Assembly (NCBI RefSeq): GCF_001311375.1
Contig: NZ_BBAS01000012.1
Coordinates: 1 to 43,871 of the forward strand
Direction: 5' to 3'
From: Limosilactobacillus equigenerosi DSM 18793 = JCM 14505
Lineage (GTDB): Bacteria; Bacillota; Bacilli; Lactobacillales; Lactobacillaceae
Length of the DNA: 43,871 nucleotides
Shown: positions 7,206 through 14,344 of the stretch, piece by piece
Position numbering within the stretch: the first letter of the stretch is position 1
How the letters are laid out: the number at the start of each line of letters is the position of its first letter
Made by a program: the position numbers and the translations under genes
Notes under the pieces: model-generated
What the model saw: the letters and a program-made list of their open reading frames with translations, nothing else
What the model was told of the DNA's origin: nothing
The model's database searches: none

Positions 7206-7773
7206 ATGAATAAATTAATTACAACGACGACAGCGGTTTTAGCGACCATGGTGGTTGGGACGGTGGCAATTCCCAGCATTGGAAAATTTAACGATACTGC
7301 CAATGCATCACTTTTAAAGAAAAAAATATTATTTTGATGGCAAAACAGCTAATATTAAAGATTTAAAAATTACGATTGATAAAGTTAGTTTCTATCATGG
7401 AGATGATACGACAGACGGTAAAGATATTATTGTATTTGATTACACGATCACTAATAAATCGAATAAAGAAATTAATGCCCTTATTGGGTGGGATGCAGTA
7501 TTTAATGCATATCAAAAGAATAAAAACACTGAGGGCAAATTAACGGTAGCGGGATTACCTAGTGATACTGATAACGAAATTTTAGATAATCAAACTCAAA
7601 CTATTAATAAGGGTGGTAACGTTAAATGTAGGGTTGCTTATGAAATTGATAGCAACAGTAAACCCATCGTATTAAAAGCGACCCGTGGTGATGATGGAAA
7701 TTATCTAGGCAAGAAAACATATAAGGTTGGTAATTTCGTTGGTAGTGTTTCTGGTGATGATTTAACTAATTAA
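7206..7773 (+). CDS. Secreted DUF5067/DUF4352-like protein, frame-shifted in this sequence
   Basis: Island cargo gene. AAGGGAG precedes ATG 7206. The first frame encodes a signal peptide (MNKLITTTTAVLATMVVGTVA...NASLLKKK) and stops at once. The next frame continues without break to 7773, with DGKTANIKDLKITIDKVSF..., VFDYTITNKSNKEINAL, and a C-terminal KKTYKVGNFVGSVSGDDLTN. Removing one A from the 7-A run at 7320-7326 joins them into about 188 aa. The beta-rich pattern 'DYTITNKS' resembles secreted DUF5067/DUF4352 immunoglobulin-like domains of lactic acid bacteria; the exact family is uncertain. The gene stands alone between terminators, as morons usually do. Confidence 0.6.
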
Positions 7774-7809
7774 CCGTTAGTAAAAACTTAGTAAAACTTA
7801 GTATTAATT

Positions 7810-7845
7810 AAAGGTGTAGTTTTTTTTGGCTACACCTTTTATTTG
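7810..7845 (+). terminator. Terminator of the secreted cargo gene
   Basis: AAAGGTGTAG (7811-7820), T-rich loop, CTACACCTTT (7830-7839), then TATTT. Symmetrical, so it could act both ways. Confidence 0.65.
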
Positions 7846-8250
7846 TAAACACGAATAATCTAGATTGTTCAGTCTGTATTGTTCGTGTTTTTCAAAGTGT
7901 CGTTAAACACGCCTAATTTGCTTTGTGAGCGATTTTAAAAATTAATGTATAATTTATCGAAAATGATTTTGAAATTTAAATATCCCCCTGTGGTTTCAAG
8001 AATAGGAGAGCACGCCAAGGAGTTTTCTTACACAAAAACCTAATTTTGAAATTTTTAGGGTAGGGGGGTGAACTTAAAAGCCGGTATTTATACATTTAAA
8101 GAGATGCTAACTTTTGATAACGTTTTTTTACCAAAAACCTTGGTAAATATAGATAAACCAATGTAAAACAAAACCTAAAAAAACCTAACAAAACCTTACT
8201 TTAATGAACCATAAACCTACGAAAACCTACGCTAAATGTTTTTAAATTAA
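7846..8250. other. Non-coding stretch of the island with inverted and phased repeats
   Basis: I see no gene here. It holds an inverted repeat AAACACGAATAAT (7847-7859) / ATTGTTCGTGTTT (7878-7890), a short dyad TTTACC/GGTAAA (8127-8147), and a set of AAACCTA repeats at 8171, 8181, 8191, 8213 and 8223. It could hold regulatory or packaging sites. Confidence 0.5.
8171..8230 (+). repeat. Phased AAACCTA repeats
   Basis: AAACCTA/AAACCTTA/AAACCTAC start at 8171, 8181, 8191, 8213 and 8223, so they are 10 or 22 bp apart, one or two helical turns. More distant single copies lie at 8036 and about 8134. They end 25 bp before the extended -10 of the toxin RNA, so they may bind a regulator of it. Confidence 0.55.
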
Positions 8251-8251
8251 C

Positions 8252-8260
8252 TGGTATAAT
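8252..8260 (+). promoter_or_regulatory. Promoter of the candidate toxin RNA
   Basis: Perfect extended -10 TGGTATAAT (8252-8260) with no good -35. The transcript would start near 8267, just before the 5' hairpin CAGGGAG-TTG-CTCCCCTG. Confidence 0.55.
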
Positions 8261-8396
8261 ACTTACAGGCAATTAAGCAGGGAGTTGCTCCCCTGTTTGG
8301 TTACTTAGTGAGTTTAATAGGAAACACAGACGTACCCCTCAAAATATCCACTAACGGAGGTACAGACTATGTTAAATATTAAACGGAGGCACGATA

Positions 8397-8507
8397 ATGC
8401 TTTGTATTATCGGGTTGTTAGTCATGAGGGCGGATAAGATAATCGTATCTGTTGCTTATGCTTACCAGATAATAAAAAAAGCTAACCACGATTTTAAACG
8501 TGATTAG
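8397..8507 (+). CDS. Candidate small toxin of a type I toxin-antitoxin locus
   Basis: 36-aa ORF with GGAGG seven bases before ATG 8397. It has a hydrophobic start (MLCIIGLLVM), a charged break, a second hydrophobic part (IIVSVAYAYQII) and a basic tail. A 22-aa ORF (8369-8437) with its own GGAGG overlaps it and may be a coupled leader. The leader (5' hairpin, then GAGTTTAATAGG, then AACGGAGG) resembles what I recall of Hol_Tox/Fst-type toxin RNAs in lactobacilli, but the peptide itself does not look like a known member. Support comes mainly from the RNA architecture around it. Confidence 0.35.
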   Translation: MLCIIGLLVMRADKIIVSVAYAYQIIKKANHDFKRD

Positions 8508-8575
8508 CTAAGCAATAACGTGTTTCCACTCACGATTGAGGGGTAACGGGTCGCATCCGTTACTCCTCTTTTCAT
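8474..8575 (-). ncRNA. Candidate antitoxin RNA convergent with the toxin RNA
   Basis: A consensus-like minus-strand promoter (8582-8610) would start a roughly 100-nt RNA near 8575. It would end at a hairpin with arms at 8480-8490 and 8499-8509 (10 of 11 pairs) followed by seven T. The RNA would carry CGTGAGTGGA, the complement (9 of 10) of TCCACTAACG (8347-8356) just before the first Shine-Dalgarno of the toxin RNA. Convergent RNAs sharing a direct repeat (8347-8356 and 8525-8534) is the Fst/par-type plan. Confidence 0.5.
8536..8574 (+). terminator. Terminator of the candidate toxin RNA
   Basis: GAGGGGTAACGG and CCGTTACTCCTC pair around the loop GTCGCAT, followed by TTTT. Confidence 0.6.
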
Positions 8576-8581
8576 TTACTA

Positions 8582-8610
8582 ATGATAGATGATTAATTTA
8601 TTAATTGCAA
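8582..8610 (-). promoter_or_regulatory. Promoter of the candidate antitoxin RNA
   Basis: On the minus strand, -35 TTGCAA (8605-8610), a 17-bp spacer and -10 TATCAT (8582-8587). Confidence 0.6.
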
Positions 8611-8679
8611 GTTAGGGGGTATCTAAATTGGCGACCCCTTTTAATAAAGAGCTAAACCAATGGATTATGGTACATTGAA

Positions 8680-9156
8680 ATGAAGAATGATATTAAAATA
8701 GCATTTACGAATTATAAAGAAATTACAAGAATGAATAAGAGTAAAACCGTTACTAACGTTACTAAATTTTTAAATAACTTATTACCACGATTGATACGGG
8801 TTAATGGATATGGAAATTTATCCGGTTTGATCAAAAAGAATAAAGCGGATGGCAGGAAATTAAGCGCCAATCAGTTTAAATCGTTGAGTTTAGAAAAACG
8901 CCGTGAATATGTGCTAAATTCATTTATTCAAGTAATTAACGATCTAAACGGTAATGATAGTAATTTGATAGTTAAATGGGTACTATGGGATACGGACAAG
9001 CCTATACCATTCACCAGAAAAACATTATCTAATCTTTATGAATGGATGGGGTATGATAATCAAAGTAAATTCACCAAGGATAGAAACGACGCCTTTTATC
9101 TTTTCGCCACGGAATTAAGTAGGTATAGTATTGATTTACGAATATCTGCTGATTGA
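8680..9156 (+). CDS. ArpU-like phage regulator (tentative)
   Basis: 158-aa soluble, basic protein. Its C-terminal part (TRKTLSNLYEWMGYDN...DAFYLFATELSRY) resembles the end of ArpU-family late regulators of phages, where a sigma-like helix pair is followed by 'Al..fA..l'. Such genes sit at the end of early regions, as here. No strong ribosome site precedes ATG 8680; ATG 8731 (MNKSKTV...) is an alternative start. It could also be an unrelated island protein. Confidence 0.5.
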   Translation: MKNDIKIAFTNYKEITRMNKSKTVTNVTKFLNNLLPRLIRVNGYGNLSGLIKKNKADGRKLSANQFKSLSLEKRREYVLNSFIQVINDLNGNDSNLIVKWVLWDTDKPIPFTRKTLSNLYEWMGYDNQSKFTKDRNDAFYLFATELSRYSIDLRISAD

Positions 9157-9200
9157 ATAAACCCTATCTATTCATATTTAGTAAATATCATTACAACGTT

Positions 9201-9240
9201 AAAAGGATGATGCACCAATTCAGTGCGCCAGCCTTTTTTG
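9201..9240 (+). terminator. Terminator after the last island gene
   Basis: AAAGG-TG-TGCAC pairs with GTGCG-CA-CCTTT with small mismatches, followed by TTTTTT. Confidence 0.6.
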
Positions 9241-9258
9241 TAGTAAAAAACAGTATTT

Positions 9259-9286
9259 GTTCAGTCTCATAAGTCGCCCGCCAATG
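9259..9286 (-). repeat. Island repeat R, copy 3 (inverted, diverged)
   Basis: The minus strand reads CATTGGCGGGCGACTTATGA then GACTGAAC, clearly related to the copies at 2384 and 3639 with a few changes. It lies about 140 bp inside the right att core. Confidence 0.6.
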
Positions 9287-9295
9287 ATTATGGAT

Positions 9296-9325
9296 ATCCG
9301 CAGGTTATCCGCAGAATATCCGCAG
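9296..9325 (+). promoter_or_regulatory. Right integrase arm-type sites (three ATCCGCAG)
   Basis: ATCCGCAG at 9296-9303, 9307-9314 and 9318-9325, each 11 bp apart. The orientation and period are the same as in the two copies near the left end. Confidence 0.6.
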
Positions 9326-9372
9326 TTTATATTAAAAATAGTGTTTTTCAGTGTTCATTAAAAATTAAGAAT

Positions 9373-9387
9373 GTTGATATATCAACG
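9373..9387. promoter_or_regulatory. Palindrome near the right end of the element
   Basis: GTTGATATATCAAC is a perfect 14-bp dyad, followed by GTTTT as at the left end. It lies 39 bp from the att core; the left copy lies 17 bp from its core. Confidence 0.5.
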
Positions 9388-9425
9388 TTTTAAGCGCCTA
9401 TGAAAATGAGTAAAAAAATAAAAAA

Positions 9426-9442
9426 ATCACCCCAACGGGGAT
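9426..9442 (+). repeat. attR core (3' end of tRNA-Glu)
   Basis: ATCACCCCAACGGGGAT overlaps the T-arm and acceptor 3' half of the tRNA-Glu gene. It matches 1194-1209 apart from one C. Confidence 0.85.
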
Positions 9443-9499
9443 CGAACCCGTAACTCCGCCTTGAGAGGGCGACGTCTTAACCAATTTGACCATGGGGCA
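9427..9499 (-). tRNA. tRNA-Glu(CTC)
   Basis: 73-nt cloverleaf on the minus strand. D-arm GTC...GAC; anticodon stem TCGCC/GGCGG with loop CTCTCAA (anticodon CTC, codon GAG); T-arm ACGGG-TTCGATC-CCCGT. The acceptor TGCCCCA/TGGGGTG ends in two G-T wobble pairs, and the variable loop has 4 nt, so one base may be misread. No CCA is encoded. Its 3' end was used as the integration site and is rebuilt by the element. Confidence 0.85.
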
Positions 9500-9597
9500 A
9501 GGTTTACTGGTAATTCTACTCCCATCATCATTGCTTTGTCAACGCTTACAAATTCAGTTGCGTTTTAATTGTAACGGGAGTATACTACATGTGTTAT

Positions 9598-9670
9598 TGG
9601 GTATTCGCCAAGGTGGTAAGGCAGTGGACTCTGAATCCATAATTCACTGGTTCGAATCCAGTATACCCAA
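9598..9670 (+). tRNA. tRNA-Gln(CTG)
   Basis: Acceptor TGGGTAT/ATACCCA, anticodon stem GTGGA/TCCAT with loop CTCTGAA (anticodon CTG, codon CAG), T-arm CTGG-TTCGAAT-CCAG. Discriminator A; CCA not encoded. Divergent from tRNA-Glu. Confidence 0.92.
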
Positions 9671-9688
9671 TTTTTTTAAACATTTGGT

Positions 9689-9718
9689 AGCATCATCAAT
9701 CTTGGTGATGCTTTTTTG
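9689..9718 (+). terminator. Terminator of tRNA-Gln
   Basis: AGCATCATC (9689-9697) pairs with GGTGATGCT (9704-9712), followed by TTTTT. Confidence 0.75.
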
Positions 9719-9802
9719 TTACCTATTTGCAATTCTTTGTAACATCGCTGTAACAAACGTGTTACAATATAGAAAACAAAGGATTGAATGGGGGAAAGAA
9801 TC

Positions 9803-10225
9803 ATGAAGGCAATCAAACAAACAATGGTTAGTTTAGGAATCGTAGCTGCTTGTTTAGTAGGCGCAGCGACGTTTACTGGATCGACAACGACGGCACAACC
9901 AGCCACGGCTAAGTCAGCGAAAGTTGTTAAATCAGTCCCTGCAACCAAGACAACTAGTTCTTCAGCATCAACCACTCCCGTTAAGGCAACGGTAACGGCA
10001 GCTAGTCAAAGTAATCCGGCGGTAGCAACACCGAATGTTTACCAAGATTTTGTTGATCACAGTGGCGTCAAAGTTGCGCCCCAAGACCAATTGATTGCCG
10101 CTAAGAACGATGATGGCACCATTCAAGTGGATGTTCGGAACAATGATGGTGATCCAAATGTGGCGCATTTAGTCGGAACGTACACTTACGACCCAGCCAC
10201 TCAACAAGTAACGAAGCAACAATAA
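9803..10225 (+). CDS. Small secreted protein of unknown function
   Basis: 140 aa. Signal peptide MKAIKQTMVSLGIVAACLVG..., then a Thr/Ser/Ala-rich low-complexity stretch (about residues 25-75), then a compact C-terminal part (VYQDFVDHSGVKVAPQDQL...VGTYTYDPATQQVTKQQ). GGGGAAAG upstream fixes ATG 9803 rather than the in-frame ATG at 9788. It has its own terminator and no clear partner genes. Confidence 0.65.
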   Translation: MKAIKQTMVSLGIVAACLVGAATFTGSTTTAQPATAKSAKVVKSVPATKTTSSSASTTPVKATVTAASQSNPAVATPNVYQDFVDHSGVKVAPQDQLIAAKNDDGTIQVDVRNNDGDPNVAHLVGTYTYDPATQQVTKQQ

Positions 10226-10231
10226 GATTCA

Positions 10232-10260
10232 AAACTAGCGTTAAGGCGCTAGTTTTTTTT
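10232..10260 (+). terminator. Terminator of the secreted protein gene
   Basis: AAACTAGCG (10232-10240) / CGCTAGTTT (10247-10255), then TTTTT. Confidence 0.8.
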
Positions 10261-10271
10261 AAGCAAAAAAA

Positions 10272-10319
10272 TTGCTAATAATAAGGTACCTAACTATAAT
10301 AATTAGGTACCTTATTATT
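10272..10319 (+). promoter_or_regulatory. MarR operon promoter enclosed in a perfect operator dyad
   Basis: -35 TTGCTA (10272-10277), 17-bp spacer, -10 TATAAT (10295-10300). Perfect 17-bp inverted arms AATAATAAGGTACCTAA (10277-10293) and TTAGGTACCTTATTATT (10303-10319) flank the -10. Each arm contains its own AAGGTACCT-like dyad, as expected for binding of a MarR dimer to each arm. This implies strong autorepression of the regulator and exporter. Confidence 0.8.
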
Positions 10320-10333
10320 TTGGAGGAGATTAG

Positions 10334-10766
10334 ATGGCAGAATTACCGGCGGCATTAGAAAAATTTCTAATGAATTTACGACATTATCATCAGCAAGTAA
10401 CGACCACGGCGATGATGGGCCAAGCTAAAATCATTATGATTCTAGCGCAACATCCCGGCTTACCGCAGCGGGAGTTAGCTGAGCGGGCGAAGATTCGACC
10501 GGCGTCAGTTTCGGAAGCGTTGGAACGATTGGAAAAACAAGCGTTGATTGAAAAACAACGGGATGCCCAAGATCGGCGGATGATTCGGGTTCATTTAACT
10601 GCTCGCGGTCAATCCCGGGCGGTTGAGATGAAGGAACAACATGCGAAATATTTCACGGAATTGTTATCGCCACTGACGCCACAAGAGCGGGAAACGATGG
10701 CGATTGGGCTCCAAAAAAATCAATCGCCAATTAGAACAAATGATGGAGGAAAGCACAGACAAATGA
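10334..10766 (+). CDS. MarR-family transcriptional regulator, frame-shifted near its end
   Basis: About 143 aa. Winged HTH (QRELAERAKIRPASVSEALERLEKQALIEKQRDAQDRRMIRVHLT; about residues 48-95). GGAGGAG precedes ATG 10334. As read, the frame runs on into the ABC transporter. Removing one A from the 7-A run at 10713-10719 restores a normal MarR end (QLEQMMEESTDK, then TGA overlapping the next ATG as ATGA). So this is a separate gene, not a fusion. It probably represses its own operon through the dyad at 10277-10319 and responds to a compound the exporter removes (inference). Confidence 0.85.
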
Positions 10767-12483
10767 TTCGAATTGCGAAAAAGTATCTGAACTGGTGGAT
10801 GGTGATGGTAGCCGTCATCTTTTTATGTGTTCAAATCGGGGCAGATTTAATGTTACCAACGATTACGGGGGACTTGATTAACAAAGGGGTCGTTAATCGG
10901 GACTTTGCTTATATTTGGCACCAAGGTGGCATAATGTTAATCGTAGCGGCCTTAGGGTTATTAGGCTCCAGTGTGAACGTGTATGCAGCGGCCACGCAAG
11001 CAATGCAAGTGGGGGTCAAACTCCGCCAAACAATTTTTGAACATGTTTTAACGTTTTCAAACCGCGAAATGAGTCATTTTGGGGACTCATCATTAATTAC
11101 GCGGTCTACTAACGACGTGATTCAAATTCAAAATGTGCTCGTGCAAATGTTACGGATGATGCTAATGGCCCCTATTATGTTAGTGGGAGCGATTGTGATT
11201 GCCTATACGCGGGAACCGCGGTTAACGAAGGTATTCTTGATTAGTTTACCGGTGTTGGCCGTGGCGGTGATGATCATCATGTGGTTAGCCGTGCCACTCT
11301 TTAAGAGTATGCAAGGAAAAACGGACCGGATTAACTTAGTTTTCCGGGAAGGTTTAACGGGGGTCCGGGTGATTCGGGCGTTTAACCAGGACGAAACGGA
11401 ACAAACGCGCTTTGCGAAGGCGAATGAAGATTATACTGCAACTGGGATTAAGGCGTTTACGTTAGTATCGTTACTCTTCCCGATTATGACGTTGGTGTTG
11501 AGTTTAACGAACGTGGGCTTAATTTGGCTTGGGGGACATTATATTGCTAATATGTCGATGGAAGTCGGGGATTTAGTGGCTTTTATGACGTATTCAACGC
11601 AAATTTTGATTAGTTTTATGATGCTCTCGATGATTTTTGTCTTTGTGCCGCGGGCATCCGCATCAGCGAGTCGGATTAATGAAATTTTAGCGACTATTTC
11701 AAGTGTTACGGATCCGGCAACGCCGGCGACTTTCGCGCCTCAAGCAGCTAGTTTAACCTTTGATAACGTAAATTTACGTTATGACCATGCTGAAGATTTA
11801 TCATTAGCCGATGTTAACTTTACCGCTAACGCCGGGCAAACGGTGGCCATTATTGGGGGAACTGGGTCGGGGAAATCTAGTTTGGTAAACCTGATTCCAC
11901 GGTTACTAAATCCAGAACAAGGGCGGATTTTACTTAATGGCCAAGACATTAGTCATTTGACGCAAGCAGATGTCCACCGGGCCGTGGCGATTACGCAACA
12001 AAAAGCCGTCCTCTTCACAGGGACAATTCGCAGTAATTTATTATTTGGGAATCCTAAGGCGAGTGAGGAATTGATGTGGCATGTGTTAGACATTGCGCAG
12101 GCGACTGATTTCGTGAAGGAAAACGGAGGCCTCGATGCGGAAGTTGAAGAAAATGGAGCAAACTTCTCCGGGGGGCAACGCCAACGGTTAGCGATTGCGC
12201 GGACCTTGATTAAGGATGCGAGTGTCTATATTTTTGATGATTCATTCTCGGCGTTAGACTTTAAGACGGATGCCGCATTACGGGCTGCACTAAAGGCTGA
12301 TGCGCGCTCCAAGCGGCGGTGAAAGTTATTGTGGCCCAACGGGTTTCTACGGTCATGGATGCCGACGTCATCTTAGTACTTGATGACGGACGGGTCGTTG
12401 GCCAGGGAACGCATGATGAATTGGCTAAGTCGAATGCAGTTTATCAAGAAATTATTGATTCACAATTACGGAAAGGAGCTTAG
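10763..12483 (+). CDS. ABC exporter subunit, half-transporter A of a heterodimer
   Basis: About 573 aa multidrug-type ABC exporter (LmrC/BmrC/YheI-like), with six membrane helices and then an ATPase. Walker A GGTGSGKSS, signature FSGGQRQR, Walker B VYIFDDSFSALD. In one subunit of this class the catalytic Glu after Walker B is replaced by Asp, and Asp is seen here (FDDS), marking the degenerate site. The frame breaks near 12311-12312 (AA probably for AAA) and resumes as KVIVAQRVSTVMDADVI...to TAG 12483. ATG 10763 overlaps the MarR stop. It pairs with the gene 4 bp downstream. Confidence 0.88.
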
Positions 12484-12486
12484 TAA

Positions 12487-14305
12487 ATGGCACGGATGAA
12501 AGGAAAACCAGCAAAAGCCAAACATTTTTGGCCCACGACTTGGCGTTTATTAAGCTATTTAAAACCATGGCGCCTCGGGTGATTACGTCGGTAATTTTAG
12601 CGATTGTTTCCGTCATTTTGAATACGATTGCGCCCAAAGTTTTAGGGGAAGCGACGACCGTTTTATATGAAGGGGTCATGAAAGGGATGCGTGAAGCCAA
12701 ATTAGGCATGCACATTACCCAATATCCAATTGATATGAATCGAATCGTGCAGATTAGTATGCAAGTCGTCTTAATTTTTGTTATCTCGGGCCTGTTTAGC
12801 TTGGGGCAACAAATTTTAATGACCCGGATTTCTCAACGGGCAGTGTACAATTTACGTCGTGATTACAAACATAAATTAGCCCGCCTCCCAATCAAGGCAT
12901 ATGATCAACATTCAAACGGGGACTTAATGAGTCGGATGGTTAATGATATGGATAACATTGCCGGGACTTTACAACAAGGCTTAATTCAGGTAGTGACGAG
13001 TATCTTAACGTTTGTTGGGGTGCTAGCAATGATGATTAGTATTAGTTGGAAGTTAACATTGGTAGCGTTAATTACCATCCCGTTAAGTTTACTAGTAGTT
13101 GGATTTGTGGCACCGGCGGCTCAAAAATTATTTGCCCAGCAACAAGCAACGCTAGGGAAATTGAATGATCAAGTTGAAGAAGTTTATGCGGGGCATACGA
13201 TTGTGCGGACCTTCAATAAAGAAGATGATGAAGCAGCCACCTTTGCTAAGCAAAATGCCCAATACTATCAAGTGGCGTGGAAGGCGCAAGCATTATCAAT
13301 ATTAATGTTCCCACTGATGGCATTTGTGCGGAATTTGGGTTACTTAATGATTGCGGTGATGGGGGCGTTGGAAGTGGCGCATGGTCAAATTACCTTAGGG
13401 AATGTCCAAGCTTTTTGCAATACTCAAACCAATTTTCACAACCAATTACGCAAATTGCTAATTTAAGTAGTACGATTCAACAAACAATTGCCTCAGCGGA
13501 ACGGATTTTTGAAATTTTAGATGAACCGGAAATGGATCAAACCGTAGTTGAAACAACGCCATTACCGGCACCACAACCTAAGATGGCGTTTGAGCATGTT
13601 AACTTTAGTTACGATGACCAGCCATTAATTCAAGATTTTAATCTTCAAGTTCAACCAGGCGAAATGGTCGCAATCGTGGGACCAACGGGAGCTGGGAAAA
13701 CCACGATTATTAACTTGTTAGAACGATTCTATGATGTTCAAGGCGGGACAATTTATTTAGATGGGGTCAATACGCGTGCTATGACGCGGCATGATTTACG
13801 GCAACGAATTGCGATGGTGCTACAAGATACGTGGCTGTTTACGGGGACGATTTTTGATAATATTAAATACGGGCGGTTATCGGCCACGGACGAAGAAGTT
13901 TATGCAGCCGCTAAAGCTGCCCATGCCGATCAATTTATTCGCCAATTACCGCAAGGTTACGAGACAGTTTTGGATGAATCAGCATCTAATCTTTCCCAAG
14001 GTCAACGCCAATTATTGACGATTGCGCGGGCGTTCTTGGCGGATCCCGAAATTTTAATTTTGGATGAAGCGACGAGTTCCGTTGATACGCGAACGGAAGT
14101 GTTGATTCAAAAAGCCATGCAAAACCTACAAGCGACCCGAACCAGTTTTGTGGTGGCGCACCGGTTATCAACAATTCGGTATGCGGACCAAATTGTGGTC
14201 TTAGAACATGGTCAAATTGCTGAAATTGGTAATCATCACACATTGATGGAACGTAATGGGGTTTACGCGGACTTATACAACAGTCAATTTAATCAAAGTG
14301 CCTAA
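12487..14305 (+). CDS. ABC exporter subunit, half-transporter B, with two frame shifts
   Basis: Second subunit (LmrD/BmrD/YheH-like), about 606 aa. The true start is ATG 12487 (MARMKGKPAKAKHFWPTTWR...; GGAAAGGAG upstream). The first break is at 12577-12579 (GGG for GGGG), the second at 13412-13416 (five T for six); correcting both gives an unbroken protein. ATPase motifs: GPTGAGKTT, LSQGQRQLL, ILILDEATSSVD with the full catalytic Glu. With subunit A it should form a heterodimeric exporter of drugs or amphiphilic compounds. Confidence 0.88.
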
Positions 14306-14306
14306 T

Positions 14307-14342
14307 TAAAAATCCGAACGAGTTTTCGTTCGGATTTTTTTT
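14307..14342. terminator. Bidirectional terminator between the exporter operon and the NmrA-like gene
   Basis: AATCCGAACGA (14311-14321) / TCGTTCGGATT (14326-14336), A-rich before and T8 after. Confidence 0.85.
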
Positions 14343-14344
14343 GG

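Larger units (their letters stand above)
1194..9442. mobile_element. Integrated phage-satellite-like island (PICI-like), about 8.2 kb
   Basis: The element is bounded by direct repeats ATCACCCAACGGGGAT (1194-1209) and ATCACCCCAACGGGGAT (9426-9442); the right copy is the 3' end of a tRNA-Glu gene. Gene order is integrase and repressor leftward, then Cro-like, excisionase-like, primase-polymerase, helicase, origin and accessory genes rightward. This is the layout of Gram-positive phage-inducible chromosomal islands. No structural, terminase or lysis genes are visible, so it would need a helper or be transmitted in some other way. Codon use is more AT-rich than in the flanking housekeeping genes. 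An integrative plasmid-like element is the main alternative. Confidence 0.85.

Noticed and set aside
8680-9156. Terminase small subunit for satellite packaging
   Set aside because: The position fits, but I see no TerS-like N-terminal HTH pattern. The C-terminal pattern is closer to ArpU-type regulators.
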